The notes: generated by a model not told the origin, from the sequence alone. 64,000 bases of DNA from CAZIDL01 sp964537825 (GCA_964537825.1 CAZIDL010000002.1:62001-126000), one strand, 5' to 3'; positions 32,646 to 42,017 are shown, numbered from the stretch's first letter. Made by a program: numbers and translations.

Positions 32646-34677
32646 CCTGCTTTTGCTCCTTCCCGACCATTTCGAGGAACTCCGCTTCGGAAATGATCCG
32701 GACGTTCAGTTCCCGGGCCTTTTCAAGCTTCTTGGGTCCCATATTCTCACCAGCTACCAGAACATCTGTGTTCCCGGAGACGGAACTGCTCACCTTACCC
32801 CCGTTCTGCTCGATGAGCTCTTTGATCTCATCGCGGGAGCACTGATGAAAAACCCCTGAGACCACGATGCTATATCCTTCCAGCAGGTTCGAAGTAGCGG
32901 TCTCTTCCGCTTCAGTGACCGTCATCTGCAACCCCGCTTTTTTGAGATCCTCCACGATCCGCCGGTTCTTTTGGTCTGCAAAGAAAGCGATGATCGAATC
33001 AGCGATCACCCCTCCGACATCCGCCACTTCCGTTAGTTCCTCCCGATCGGCCTCCATAATAGCATCTATGCACTTGAAATGCCTGGCCAACTTTTTGGCG
33101 ACCGTTTCTCCTACGTGGGGAATGCCGAGGCCGAAAAGCACCCGTTCGAAGGGGACTTCTTTGGAGCTCTCGATGCTTTTGAGGAGGTTTTCAGCCATTT
33201 TATCCGCTACCCGCTCCAAGGGCAGCAGATCCTCCTTGCTGAGTTCGTAGAGGTCGGAAATATCCTGTACAAGCTCCTCTTCGTAAAGGGTGTCGATGGT
33301 CTCAGGCCCCAACCCATCGATATCCAAGGCGTTCCGGGAGATGAAATGTTCGATACGCCCTTTGCGCTGCGGTGGACACCGATAGCGGTTGGGACAGAAA
33401 TGGTCCGCCTCTCCTTCTTTTCTGACCAGTTCAGAACCGCATTCCGGGCAATGGGTAGCAAAACGGGTGATCTCGCTATCACCCTGACGTTGCTCTTTAT
33501 CCACACCGATCACCTTGGGAATGATCTCCCCCCCTTTCTCAACGTAGACCGTATCCCCTTCGCGAATATCCAGTTCCTTGATGTAGTCAGCGTTGTGGAG
33601 GGTTGCGCTTTTGACCGTAGTTCCCGCCAAGTGGACCGGCTCGAGCTTGGCAACGGGTGTGACCCTTCCCGTTCGCCCGACTTGATATTCGATACGCTTG
33701 AGCAGTGTTTTGGCCTGTTCGGTGGGGAACTTGTATGCGATGGCCCAACGGGGGGATTTGGCGGTCCGCCCGAGTTCTTCGTGCAGCTCGTAGGAATCGA
33801 CCTTCACCACCACCCCATCAACCTCTAGATCGAGCTGCTCACGCTTCTCTTCCCAACGGTCCACGAACGCCATCACTTCGTCGATGTTCTTGCACCGAGC
33901 GATCATGTCATCCTCCGGTTCCGGCACTTTGAACCCCCATTCGCGAAGCTTGAGGAGGCTATCGTAGTGGTAACTGAAGGGGTTCCGTTCGGCATAGAAA
34001 GCGTAGAGGTAGCAATCCAACCCTCTTTGGGCCACGATCGATGAATCCTGGAGTTTGAGCGTGCCTGCAGTGATATTGCGCGGATTGGCATAAGTGGTCT
34101 CGCCTCGCGCCTCCCGATCCTTATTGAGCTTTTCGAAGACGCTGTTCGGCATAAAGATCTCCCCGCGGACTTCGAAGCTTCTGGGATGGTCATCACCCCA
34201 TAATCGGAGCGGTACACTGCGGATCGTTCGCACATTGGCGGTGATGTCCTCTCCTTCAAAGCCATCCCCCCGGGTGATCGCTTGTTGGAGTTCGCCGTCC
34301 CGGTAACGGACAGCGATGGCCACTCCATCGTACTTGAGCTCGCAAACGTGCGTGATGTCCTCCTGAGTGAGTTTGCGGACCCGCTCCTCCCAATCGATCA
34401 CTTCCTGACGCGAATAGCTATTGCTGAGCGAGAGCATCGGCCAATGGTGTTCGACGGTGGGGAACTCCTTGGTGATGTCCCCACCCACCCTTTTGGTCGG
34501 ACTGTTCGCAGGGGCCAAATGGGGAAAACGCGCCTCCAGGTCCTCCAGTTCCTTCATCATGAAGTCGAACTGCTGATCGCTGATGCTGGGGGCGTTCAAC
34601 ACATAATAGTAATGGTTGTGCTTGTGAAGGTCCTCCGCGAGCTTCTCGATCCGTTCCTGGGCCTCTTCTTCTGTCAT
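32635..34677 (-). CDS. ligA: NAD+-dependent DNA ligase LigA
   Basis: LigA seals nicks in replication and repair using NAD+. The 680-residue protein shows the full domain order: the Ia region with YYVLNAPSISDQQFD, the adenylation domain with the lysine motif CELKYDGVAIAVR near residue 112, the OB-fold, a four-Cys zinc finger (CPECGSELVRKEGEADHFC then CPPQ), HhH motifs (LGIPHVGETVAKKL) and a C-terminal BRCT domain (SIVVSGVFHQCSRDE). The length is normal. It begins an operon with the DUF6913-like gene and dapA. The 228-bp gap upstream toward prmC holds an inverted repeat. Confidence 0.96.
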   Translation of the reverse strand: MTEEEAQERIEKLAEDLHKHNHYYYVLNAPSISDQQFDFMMKELEDLEARFPHLAPANSPTKRVGGDITKEFPTVEHHWPMLSLSNSYSRQEVIDWEERVRKLTQEDITHVCELKYDGVAIAVRYRDGELQQAITRGDGFEGEDITANVRTIRSVPLRLWGDDHPRSFEVRGEIFMPNSVFEKLNKDREARGETTYANPRNITAGTLKLQDSSIVAQRGLDCYLYAFYAERNPFSYHYDSLLKLREWGFKVPEPEDDMIARCKNIDEVMAFVDRWEEKREQLDLEVDGVVVKVDSYELHEELGRTAKSPRWAIAYKFPTEQAKTLLKRIEYQVGRTGRVTPVAKLEPVHLAGTTVKSATLHNADYIKELDIREGDTVYVEKGGEIIPKVIGVDKEQRQGDSEITRFATHCPECGSELVRKEGEADHFCPNRYRCPPQRKGRIEHFISRNALDIDGLGPETIDTLYEEELVQDISDLYELSKEDLLPLERVADKMAENLLKSIESSKEVPFERVLFGLGIPHVGETVAKKLARHFKCIDAIMEADREELTEVADVGGVIADSIIAFFADQKNRRIVEDLKKAGLQMTVTEAEETATSNLLEGYSIVVSGVFHQCSRDEIKELIEQNGGKVSSSVSGNTDVLVAGENMGPKKLEKARELNVRIISEAEFLEMVGKEQKQDAE

Positions 34678-34741
34678 CGACCAGTTGGCAGTATTTGAAC
34701 GGTGGCTTTATCAAAAGTCATTTTTGCCTTCCTCATCGGGC

Positions 34742-34829
34742 CCTTTGTGTCTTCCTTCGTGTCCTTTGTGGTTCCCCTGCCAAGACCTGTAGCTCTTAAC
34801 CACGAAGGAAACAAAGGAAGCCCCGAAGG
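34742..34829. repeat. Imperfect inverted repeat of CACAAAGGA/CACGAAGGA-type units
   Basis: Left arm 34742-34773 and right arm 34798-34829 are 32 bp each and pair as an imperfect inverted repeat with about seven mismatches and a 24-nt spacer. Each arm is built from short near-repeats of (C)ACAAAGGA or (C)ACGAAGGA (for example AACCACGAAGG and CACAAAGG). Similar repeats are scattered in many environmental bacterial genomes. Their function is unknown. It lies in the gap between ligA and prmC, on neither coding strand. Confidence 0.75.
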
Positions 34830-34852
34830 TCTCAACGGGACTCTTGATACAG

Positions 34853-34864
34853 CCCCGATCGGGG
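34853..34864. repeat. Perfect 12-bp palindrome CCCCGATCGGGG
   Basis: A perfect palindrome 23 bp after the right arm of the inverted repeat, in the ligA-prmC gap. It could be a site for a dimeric regulator or chance in a GC-rich gap. Confidence 0.4.
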
Positions 34865-34905
34865 GATCAGGGTTTAGGAACTCAAAAGAGGCAAGCCTTC
34901 CTGGA

Positions 34906-35751
34906 TCAGCGCCTTGCAAATGCAAAACGCCTTTTCCCCGAAAGGTCCTTTTCGATATGGCCGTTCGACAGGTCATATTCTTTCATCAATGCAAGCAGAT
35001 CCTCCGCGTGGAGCGGATTGATCTCCATCCAGAGGGCAGCCCCCGGGTCTCCTTTTTCGCTGAAGGCCTGGAGCACGTCGCGGTAAGCCCCTAATGGGTC
35101 ATCGGATGGCACGAAGAGCGCTTCGTTCGGTTCGTGCTCGATGACCCGTTCCTCCAACTCATTCCCCTCCTCCTGCGCCACATAGGGTGGATTGCTCACC
35201 ACGAGATCAAAGGTAAGGGATCCGGGAAGGGTCGTCGGGTAGAGCTCATCCTTCTGAAGGAGGATTTCCAACCCCGTGCACTCAGCATTCTCCCGGGCCA
35301 AAGCAAGAGCATCTTCCGAAACGTCCACGGCATGGACCTCCGCATTCGGGAAAGCCTGCTTCAGAGCAAGGGCGATACAGCCGTTGCCCGTACCGAGGTC
35401 CAGGATCCTTTGGGGCGCTTCTTCCACGTTGCTGATCGCTTTCTCCACCAATTCTTCGGTCTCCGGCCGCGGGATCAATGCTCGGCGGTCGCATTTCAAG
35501 CGCAGCCCTTGGAATTCTTCCGTTCCGATGATGTATTGGAGGGGTTCGCCTTTTTCCAAACGCTTTAAGGCCACTTCGAGCCATCTTTCGTCTTCATCGC
35601 CCAACTCCTCTTCTTGATGTAGGATGAGATCAGAGCTAGAGTAACTGAACCGTTCCTGAAGGAGGATTCGAAGCGTTCGCCCCCTTTCCCGTTCATCCAA
35701 AGTCCCGGAAAGTTGTTCCTCACCCTTCTCCAGGAAATCTGAGATCTTCAT
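34906..35751 (-). CDS. prmC: Peptide chain release factor N5-glutamine methyltransferase PrmC
   Basis: PrmC methylates the Gln of the GGQ motif in RF1 and RF2. The 281-residue product has RPETEELVEKAI before the SAM-binding glycine-rich DLGTGNGCIAL, the diagnostic NPPY motif in LVVSNPPYVAQEE, and a normal length. The ATG at 35751 (MKISDF) is preferred over further upstream starts because a TAACTTTA box sits about 7 nt ahead of it; the box differs from TAnnTTTG only at the last base. It is transcribed toward the ligA gap and is divergent from ribD. Confidence 0.92.
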   Translation of the reverse strand: MKISDFLEKGEEQLSGTLDERERGRTLRILLQERFSYSSSDLILHQEEELGDEDERWLEVALKRLEKGEPLQYIIGTEEFQGLRLKCDRRALIPRPETEELVEKAISNVEEAPQRILDLGTGNGCIALALKQAFPNAEVHAVDVSEDALALARENAECTGLEILLQKDELYPTTLPGSLTFDLVVSNPPYVAQEEGNELEERVIEHEPNEALFVPSDDPLGAYRDVLQAFSEKGDPGAALWMEINPLHAEDLLALMKEYDLSNGHIEKDLSGKRRFAFARR

Positions 35752-35902
35752 GGACATAAAGTTAAAGCGATCCATCAGCCTTTTCGAAGCTCCATTGTAA
35801 GCGAATTGGAATTTCCGGGGACTGCTTCCCTTCTCATTCATCATAACAGGAAATATTACTCCCTTGGATCAGCTCCAATATCGAGACGTCGTTCACTCCC
35901 CG

Positions 35903-35910
35903 TAATTTTG
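35903..35910 (+). promoter_or_regulatory. -7 box TAATTTTG upstream of ribD
   Basis: Exact TAnnTTTG match with 6 nt before the ribD ATG at 35917, giving an almost leaderless transcript. Confidence 0.6.
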
Positions 35911-35916
35911 CTGACC

Positions 35917-36966
35917 ATGCCGGACCACGAAGCCTATATGCAACGCTGTCTGGACCTGGCCTTCAACGGAGCTGGGACCGCTTCCCCGAACCCGATGGTG
36001 GGGGCTTGCATCGTCCATGATGACCGGATATTGGCAGAAGCCTTTCATCATTCTGCGGGCCATTCCCATGCTGAAGCGCTTGCTATCGACCGGCTGGATG
36101 AGGAGGTGAACCTGAAGGATGCCACCCTTTACGTCAATCTCGAGCCCTGTTGCCACGAGGGGCGCACCCCGCCTTGTACCGAGCGGATCCTCGATGCGGG
36201 GATCGGAAAAGTCGTCTTCGGTGCTTACGACCCTTCGGAAAAGGTGGCCGGACAAGGGATCAAAAGGTTGGAAGAAGGGGGATGTGAAGTAGAGGGGCCG
36301 GTCTTGGAGGAAGCCTGTGAGGATCTGAACCGCCGTTTTTTCACCTCGGTACGCCAACAACGCCCTTATTTGATCCTGAAGTGGGCCCAGACTTTGGATG
36401 GATCCATCGATCGGGAAAGGAAAGGGAATGAAAAAGGCATCAACTGGATCACGGGAGAAGCGGCTCAGGAAATGGTCCATAAGTGGCGTGCTGAAGAGGA
36501 CGCCATCCTCGTAGGCAAAGAGACCGTGCGAAAGGACGACCCTTCCTTGACGGTCCGACGCGTGGACGGCTCCGACCCCCTTCGCATCCTGATCGACCGA
36601 AAGGGAGAGCTCCCGAGAGATCGGAAGCTCTTTCAGGAAACGCCACCCGCTTTGATCTTCACCGAAAAGCAAGAAGCTGCCTATCCTCCCCACATGGAAA
36701 AGGTTCGGGTATCACCCGATAGCGACCTGCTCGAATGCATCCTCAGGGAACTCCATGCGCGGGAGATCCGCTCTCTGATCGTCGAAGGGGGAAGCAAGGT
36801 CCTCAATTCTTTCATCCGAAGGGGACTTTGGGACGAAACCCGCGTTCTGGTGGGTGACCGATGGTTCGGAGGTGGGAAAGCCGCTCCTCGCTTGCGGCAG
36901 GAACCCCAGGCTCAATACCAGCTAGGGGACGATCGCTTGCTGCTCTTCAAGAAGCCGGATGCATGA
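35917..36966 (+). CDS. ribD: Bifunctional riboflavin-biosynthesis deaminase/reductase RibD
   Basis: RibD carries out the second and third steps of riboflavin synthesis: deamination of the pyrimidine ring and reduction of the ribosyl chain. The 349-residue protein has the deaminase domain first, with the zinc site HSHAEALA and EPCCHEGRTPPCTE, then the reductase domain (about 145-349) with LKWAQTLDGSI and EGGSKVLNSFI. The ATG at 35917 (MPDHEAYMQRCLDLA) is 7 nt after a promoter box; longer upstream reading is not conserved. The stop overlaps the DMT transporter start by ATGA. The rest of the rib genes are not in the window. Confidence 0.94.
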   Translation: MPDHEAYMQRCLDLAFNGAGTASPNPMVGACIVHDDRILAEAFHHSAGHSHAEALAIDRLDEEVNLKDATLYVNLEPCCHEGRTPPCTERILDAGIGKVVFGAYDPSEKVAGQGIKRLEEGGCEVEGPVLEEACEDLNRRFFTSVRQQRPYLILKWAQTLDGSIDRERKGNEKGINWITGEAAQEMVHKWRAEEDAILVGKETVRKDDPSLTVRRVDGSDPLRILIDRKGELPRDRKLFQETPPALIFTEKQEAAYPPHMEKVRVSPDSDLLECILRELHAREIRSLIVEGGSKVLNSFIRRGLWDETRVLVGDRWFGGGKAAPRLRQEPQAQYQLGDDRLLLFKKPDA

Positions 36967-37850
36967 TCTACCTGATCCTCAGCATCTTTAGTTCAGCCGT
37001 CCTCGTACTCCTCTTCAAGGCTTTCCAACGCTTCGAGGTCCATACTTTTTATGCCATCGTCATCAATTATATCGTGGCGGCAGGGTCCGGGTTCCTGGTC
37101 CTCAAAGGGGATGTTGCTTATTCCGCTTTACCGGGGAAACCATGGTTCGAGATCTCCCTCCTGGTCGGTTTCCTGTTCATCATCATGTTCTGGTTCATCG
37201 CAATGACCGCCCAAAAGGTGGGGGTCTCTGTATCAGCCGTTTCGCAGAAAATGGCGGTGGTCGTACCAGTGACCGTTGCCTTGATCGCCTACGATGGGGA
37301 AACGTTAAGTTGGATGAAGGGGATCGGGATCCTCCTGGCAATCGCGGGGGTGGTCATGAGTTCGATCAAAGAGGACCGGCTGGAGGTCGATCGCCGGTAT
37401 GCTTTTCTTCCCCTCATCGTTTTCATGGGAGCAGGTTTTCTGGATACCACCATGAACTATGTGGAGAAGTTCAAATTGAGCGCAGGGGATAAGAACACTG
37501 AAATGCTCCTCTACGTCTCGACCCTCTTCTTCGTCGCTTTTTTGCTCGGCTCTCTGGCCTGGATGCTTCAGGGGATGCGGGGGCAGGCTCGCCCCCTTCG
37601 GGCACGCACCGTTCTGGCAGGGATCGCATTAGGGATCCCGAACTTCGGCTCCATCTATTTTCTTTTGAGAACGCTCGATTCGAGTTTCCTACAGGATTCC
37701 GCAATCTTTCCGATCAACAACATGGGGATCGTAGCAGCTTCCACGATCGGGAGCGTCCTGATCTTCGGCGAAAAATTGTCATGGATGAACCGCATCGGGG
37801 TTCTGGTCTCGCTCACTGCGATCGCCATGATCGCTTTTGCACCGGGTTGA
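36963..37850 (+). CDS. EamA/DMT-family transporter
   Basis: A 295-residue protein with about ten membrane helices, the pattern of the drug/metabolite transporter (EamA) superfamily with two repeats of five. The short lumenal and cytoplasmic loops hold few charged residues, except the segment between repeats (SSIKEDRLEVDRRY). The substrate is unknown; related proteins export amino acids, nucleosides or vitamins. The start ATG overlaps the ribD stop by ATGA, so it is coupled to ribD. A riboflavin or related-metabolite link is inference only. Confidence 0.85.
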   Translation: MIYLILSIFSSAVLVLLFKAFQRFEVHTFYAIVINYIVAAGSGFLVLKGDVAYSALPGKPWFEISLLVGFLFIIMFWFIAMTAQKVGVSVSAVSQKMAVVVPVTVALIAYDGETLSWMKGIGILLAIAGVVMSSIKEDRLEVDRRYAFLPLIVFMGAGFLDTTMNYVEKFKLSAGDKNTEMLLYVSTLFFVAFLLGSLAWMLQGMRGQARPLRARTVLAGIALGIPNFGSIYFLLRTLDSSFLQDSAIFPINNMGIVAASTIGSVLIFGEKLSWMNRIGVLVSLTAIAMIAFAPG

Positions 37851-37916
37851 GGCCTTCCATGAGCAAGTTCCACAGCATTCCGATCCTTATAAATATTCAC
37901 CCCCATCCTTTTTGCC

Positions 37917-38534
37917 ATGGATGAAAGCTTTCATACGCTTAAAGGTCCGACAGAAGGCCAATACCGTGAAAAAGGAAGTAAGTTCTACGCCTTTGCTACG
38001 CCGGTCTCTTCGCAGAAAGAAGCCGAAGCGGAAATTCGAGCCTTAAAAGAAAAACACCCGGAGGCCTCGCATCATTGCTGTGCCTATCGGGTCGGGGTCG
38101 ACGAAGGGATCCAACGGGAGAACGATGATGGTGAGCCGGGAGGGACGGCCGGTCGTCCGATCATGAACGCCATACGCTCCTATGGGATCACCAATGTCGT
38201 CCTGGTCGTGGTCCGTTATTTTGGCGGGACCAAGTTGGGGAAGCGCGGCTTGATCGATGCTTATCGAAGCGCGGCCGAACGTGCGCTAGAGAACGGGAAG
38301 ATCCAGGAAGAACGGGTTATGGGAACGGTCCATGTCCAACATCCGCATGATGCGACGGGTCGAGTGGAAGCATTGATCCGCAAATACGAAGGGGAAGTGA
38401 AAGCGGCCGAATACGGAGAAAAAGTGATGCTGGATCTGGCATTCCCCCTTTCAAAGAAGGATGCTTTTCTAGAAGAGTTAAAAGGAGTGAACGGTTCATC
38501 GGGAAGGGATCCTGAACAAAGGGAAGAAGGATAG
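37917..38534 (+). CDS. yigZ: YigZ/IMPACT family protein
   Basis: A 205-residue protein of the YigZ (UPF0029/IMPACT) family, whose eukaryotic member IMPACT binds the Gcn1 regulator. The first domain has GSKFYAFATPVSSQKEAE, HHCCAYRVG, ENDDGEPGGTAGRPI and VVVVRYFGGTKLGKRGLIDAYRSA, all diagnostic; the second is a short ferredoxin-like domain. The bacterial role is not settled. It follows the transporter by 66 bp and is followed by the M42-like peptidase gene after 52 bp. Confidence 0.88.
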   Translation: MDESFHTLKGPTEGQYREKGSKFYAFATPVSSQKEAEAEIRALKEKHPEASHHCCAYRVGVDEGIQRENDDGEPGGTAGRPIMNAIRSYGITNVVLVVVRYFGGTKLGKRGLIDAYRSAAERALENGKIQEERVMGTVHVQHPHDATGRVEALIRKYEGEVKAAEYGEKVMLDLAFPLSKKDAFLEELKGVNGSSGRDPEQREEG

Positions 38535-38586
38535 CAGAAGGTCATAGCATCACTACCTTTATCCCGCATTTCAAAGCTCCTAACGA

Positions 38587-39531
38587 ATGGAACGGACCGA
38601 TCTTCTAAAAGAATTCTGCTCTACCCACGCCCCTTCTGGTGAAGAACGCGCCATGCGCGACGTGCTTCTCGAAAAGATCGAAACGGAAAAGAAGAACTGG
38701 CGCAAGGAGCCCCGGATCCATCACGGAAAAGGGCTTCAGGATTGCTTGATCCTGGTCTTCGGTGAGCCCCGCACGGCTGTTTTTGCCCATATGGATTCCG
38801 TCGGTTTCACGGTGAAGAACGACCAAGAACTGGTCAAGATCGGTGGTCCAAAGGCTGAGAGCGGCTACCGGCTCGTGGGGTCGGATAAGCATGGCGAGGT
38901 TGAATGCGAACTCCAAGTCGAGGAAGAAGAGGATGAGAAGGGGCGAAAACATCAGACCCTTAAATACGATGCGAAGCGGCGGATCGAACGGGGCACGAGC
39001 CTGACCTTCAAACCGAACTTTCGGGAGGAAGAGGATCATGTCCAGTGCTGTTACATGGACGATCGGATGGGTGTTTTGAATGCCTTTCGGGTCTGCGAGA
39101 CCCTGGAGAACGGTGCGGTGGTCTTCTCAGCCTGGGAGGAGCACGGAGGAGGTAGTGTCGAGTCCCTGGGGCGGATCCTTTACGAGAACTACAGCGTCCA
39201 ACGAGCCCTGATATCGGATATCACCTGGGCTACCGAGGATGTCCATCATGGAGAAGGGGTCGCGATCTCCATGCGGGATTCTGGTATCCCGCGCCGCAGC
39301 TTTATTGAAGAGGTCCTTGAACACGCTGAAGAAAGCGGGATCGATCATCAACTCGAAGTGGAGGGAGCGGGCGGAAGCGATGGGATAGCGCTTCAGCGAT
39401 CGCCCTATCCTTTCGATTGGTGTTTTATAGGTGCCCCGGAAAGCGGCGTTCATTCCCCGGACGAGAAGGTCCACAAGGGGGACGCGGAAGCTATGACGGC
39501 CCTCTATCGCTACCTGATGGAAAAGCTTTGA
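38587..39531 (+). CDS. M42-like zinc aminopeptidase
   Basis: A 314-residue protein resembling the M42 glutamyl-aminopeptidase/cellulase-M group. Metal ligands fit the family: AHMDSVG (His, Asp), YMDDRMGVLNA (bridging Asp), SAWEEHGGGS (Glu pair), ISDITWA (Asp) and ESGVHSPDE (His). An acidic stretch near 116-125 (VEEEEDEKG) marks the PDZ-like inserted domain. It lacks a signal peptide, so it probably trims peptides in the cytoplasm. A 7/8 promoter-like TACCTTTA is 25 nt upstream. The 3' end touches the convergent T9SS gene (0-bp gap). Confidence 0.8.
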   Translation: MERTDLLKEFCSTHAPSGEERAMRDVLLEKIETEKKNWRKEPRIHHGKGLQDCLILVFGEPRTAVFAHMDSVGFTVKNDQELVKIGGPKAESGYRLVGSDKHGEVECELQVEEEEDEKGRKHQTLKYDAKRRIERGTSLTFKPNFREEEDHVQCCYMDDRMGVLNAFRVCETLENGAVVFSAWEEHGGGSVESLGRILYENYSVQRALISDITWATEDVHHGEGVAISMRDSGIPRRSFIEEVLEHAEESGIDHQLEVEGAGGSDGIALQRSPYPFDWCFIGAPESGVHSPDEKVHKGDAEAMTALYRYLMEKL

Positions 39532-41019
39532 TCATTCCATTTTGATGGCTTTCCGAACCCGTTCCACTCCGTCCACCCTCAACGTGTACAAATAGATGCC
39601 AGGACCGACCCCGGAAGCATCCCATCGAAGTTGGTAGGAACCGGCCTCCTGATGCTGATCCAGCAAAGTGACGACCCGTCGGCCTTTTTGATCGCTGATG
39701 AAGAATTCCACCTGCGCCCTTTCTGCAAGCTCGTAGCTGAAGGTGGTCCGGTCCTGAAAGGGATTCGGTCGATTCGGCCCGAGCTTGCTGGTTCCTTCTA
39801 GCAAAGTTTTGTGATCGGAACGGAACTCCCATCCTTCAGCATCTCTCGTTTTATGGTCCGTTCGAAGGGTAGAGAGACTGTCTTCCAAAGCATCCAATCG
39901 CTTCTGGAGGCGATCGAACCTTTTCGTTCGTTTACGGAGCACTTTTTCGAGGCTATCGATGGCTGAGGCGCGTGGGCAAAAGGAAGAAGCATCCCGTACC
40001 CTCAGGATACCGTTCGGCCGTACTACGACCACCCGATCCGCCCTCGGGTCCCTCCGTCGAGGAAGTTCCCGGATGCGAACATCACCTCTCCGCACATCCA
40101 GACGCGCTGTTACCGGATCGTCAGGTCCACTTGGAACGTAAAAGTTCCCGATCCCTAGTCCTGCGTTCGAAGGATCGGCCCCTATCGCGTTGCGCTCCTG
40201 TCCCTCACCGGGATCGAAGCGGGCCATTTCAAGGCCGTTCGATCCCGCGGCAGCAGTCCCTGCATCCCTCTTTTGCGTAAAAAGGAAGCGAAGGTGATCC
40301 CGATAAATGGGGTCGGCATTGTCATTCCAACCGAGCACGGCATCGTTGTGATCCCCGTCTTCTTGTTTCATGCCCAGGTAAAGCCCATCCGAAGCTACTC
40401 CGGCGAAAAGCCCGTTCTCCATCCAGGAACGTTGCCCTTTTCCCACATAAGTACCGAGGTTCAAAAGAGCGATGCGCGGCATCGCTTGGACACCGTTATC
40501 CTCATTGATACTTACTCCCCCATTTTCCTTCGAACCCCATATCCGCATCGTTTCGACCTGAAAAGCAGCAGGGTCCGTATCGGAAGCCCAGAAACGAAGA
40601 GCGCCCTTGGGTGCTCGGATATGAAGGTCCTTATCGTGTCGAAAGCTCCAAAGACGTCCGAGCTCGCTTCCACCTTGTAAAAAGCGCCAATTGGCGGTAA
40701 CATCAGCAGGTGCAGAAGTGCGGAAAAGCTCTCCCCTGGAGCTCAGGTTCGGATGGAGCCATTTATAATGCGATGGGTTGGCATTGACCTCCAATAAAGC
40801 CTTCGGCTGCATCGAAGCGTTGTAAACGCCCAATGCCTTCGACGATCTCGCAGCCCCCAACATTCCTGTACTCGTGTACAAGCGATCATACCCCTTCCCC
40901 AACATACCATCCTGATCACCCCCATCCTGCGTAAAAGCAAGTGCAGGTAATAACACGCCGCACCATGCAATGACCCAATGACGTAAACTCAAACTCATAG
41001 GGGATCGCTTCGTTTTCAT
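39532..41019 (-). CDS. T9SS type A sorting domain-containing secreted protein
   Basis: A 495-residue secreted protein: signal peptide (about 13-30, cleavage near AFTQ), then a long beta-rich region with Trp/Asn/Gly and a coiled coil at about 352-395 (IDSLEKVLRKRTKRFDRLQKRL). The final 80 residues form a type A sorting domain for the type IX secretion system: LGPNRPNPFQDRTTFSYEL, GRRVVTLLDQHQEAGSYQLRWDASGVGPGIYLYTL and RVRKAIKME. The middle resembles proteins with tail-fibre-like repeats, though no S74 peptidase motif is seen. The cargo function is unknown. It has an exact promoter box 13 nt from the ATG. Confidence 0.85.
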   Translation of the reverse strand: MKTKRSPMSLSLRHWVIAWCGVLLPALAFTQDGGDQDGMLGKGYDRLYTSTGMLGAARSSKALGVYNASMQPKALLEVNANPSHYKWLHPNLSSRGELFRTSAPADVTANWRFLQGGSELGRLWSFRHDKDLHIRAPKGALRFWASDTDPAAFQVETMRIWGSKENGGVSINEDNGVQAMPRIALLNLGTYVGKGQRSWMENGLFAGVASDGLYLGMKQEDGDHNDAVLGWNDNADPIYRDHLRFLFTQKRDAGTAAAGSNGLEMARFDPGEGQERNAIGADPSNAGLGIGNFYVPSGPDDPVTARLDVRRGDVRIRELPRRRDPRADRVVVVRPNGILRVRDASSFCPRASAIDSLEKVLRKRTKRFDRLQKRLDALEDSLSTLRTDHKTRDAEGWEFRSDHKTLLEGTSKLGPNRPNPFQDRTTFSYELAERAQVEFFISDQKGRRVVTLLDQHQEAGSYQLRWDASGVGPGIYLYTLRVDGVERVRKAIKME

Positions 41020-41032
41020 GCTTGTTTTGAGT

Positions 41033-41040
41033 CAAAAATA
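41033..41040 (-). promoter_or_regulatory. -7 box (TATTTTTG on minus strand) for the T9SS type A protein gene
   Basis: CAAAAATA on the plus strand, an exact TAnnTTTG on the minus strand, 13 nt before the ATG at 41019. Confidence 0.55.
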
Positions 41041-41192
41041 ACATTTTTAATCCGATTTTTACATTTACAGAATATCTCCTGGTCTTTGCCAGGATCAAAC
41101 CGCCAAAGGCCTTCATTTTGGGCAGGCCACAGGTAGAAGCTTCTCCTTTCCCTTGGGAGGATTCGGAGCTAAAAGGTTCGAGCCGAAACCCT

Positions 41193-42017
41193 TCAGTACT
41201 TGATGATCAGGGTGGGCAGGTGGGGATGATGCACGACCTTCTTGGTCAACCGAGGTGAAACGAAGTTCTCCAACCAATCGCGCCGTTCGTGGCCCACCAA
41301 TACGAGCATATCGATCTCGGGATGGGCATCGATATAGGATTCGAGCCCTTCCAGTACATCGTCGTTATGGACAAATTCCCATCGATGATCGAGCTCATCG
41401 TAGAGATGATCCTTTTCGAGCCGCCACATCGCCTTTTCCATCACTTTCTTCTTCTCTTCCGACCCTACATTGACAATGTGAAGCTCAGCTCCTTCGGCCC
41501 ATGCGATATCCATGAGCGTGCGAAGGTGTTTGGCCGGTGTCTCGGTCAGGTCGCTGGCGAAAAGGATGTTATCGTAGCTCTTGAAGTCAGCATCCTCGGG
41601 GATAACGAGGACCGGACATTCCACATCATCCACAACCCGTTGGGTATGACTTCCCGTAAAGAATTCCTGCAAGCTTGAGACCCCATTGGTGGCCATCACG
41701 ATCAGGTCCACCCCGAAGTGCTCTGCCGCTTCCTCGATCGAGGATACAGGGGAGCCATAGGCTGGAAAGCAATGCAGCTTCAGGTCCTCGTTCCCTTCTT
41801 CGTTCAAAATACCCTTTTTGAGCTGCTCGAGCTGTTCCAACGACTCGTCGCGTCCCATCTCATAGCTACTCTGGCGGATGCGACTATCGAGTGCTTCGAG
41901 TTCGAATGCGTTGACCAGGATCAGCTCCGCGTCGCAGACCTTGGCAAGGTGAACTGCATGGACCAAAGCATGATCGGTGAGCTCAGAAAGGTCGGTGGGA
42001 AATAGGATGCGCTTCAT
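41193..42017 (-). CDS. Universal stress protein, two-domain
   Basis: A 274-residue protein with two tandem Usp domains (about 1-140 and 145-274). Domain 1 starts MKRILFPTDLSELTDHALVHAV and has the ATP-loop-like MATNGVSSLQEFFTGSHTQR and CPVLVIPE; domain 2 starts NILFASDLTETPAKHL and ends PHLPTLIIKY, with a less complete nucleotide loop (VGHERRDWLENFVSP). Such tandem Usps are common in Bacteroidota and are linked to stress survival. It has its own exact promoter box. The upstream PD40 gene ends 70 bp away. Confidence 0.9.
   Translation of the reverse strand: MKRILFPTDLSELTDHALVHAVHLAKVCDAELILVNAFELEALDSRIRQSSYEMGRDESLEQLEQLKKGILNEEGNEDLKLHCFPAYGSPVSSIEEAAEHFGVDLIVMATNGVSSLQEFFTGSHTQRVVDDVECPVLVIPEDADFKSYDNILFASDLTETPAKHLRTLMDIAWAEGAELHIVNVGSEEKKKVMEKAMWRLEKDHLYDELDHRWEFVHNDDVLEGLESYIDAHPEIDMLVLVGHERRDWLENFVSPRLTKKVVHHPHLPTLIIKY

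Noticed and set aside
34702..35094. Open frame on the plus strand across the ligA-prmC gap
   Set aside because: It runs through the inverted repeat and into prmC antisense; it has a hydrophobic start by chance and no family features.
41161..41186. Terminator downstream of the universal stress protein gene
   Set aside because: A TTCGG/CCGAA pairing exists, but the loop is long and no U-tract follows.
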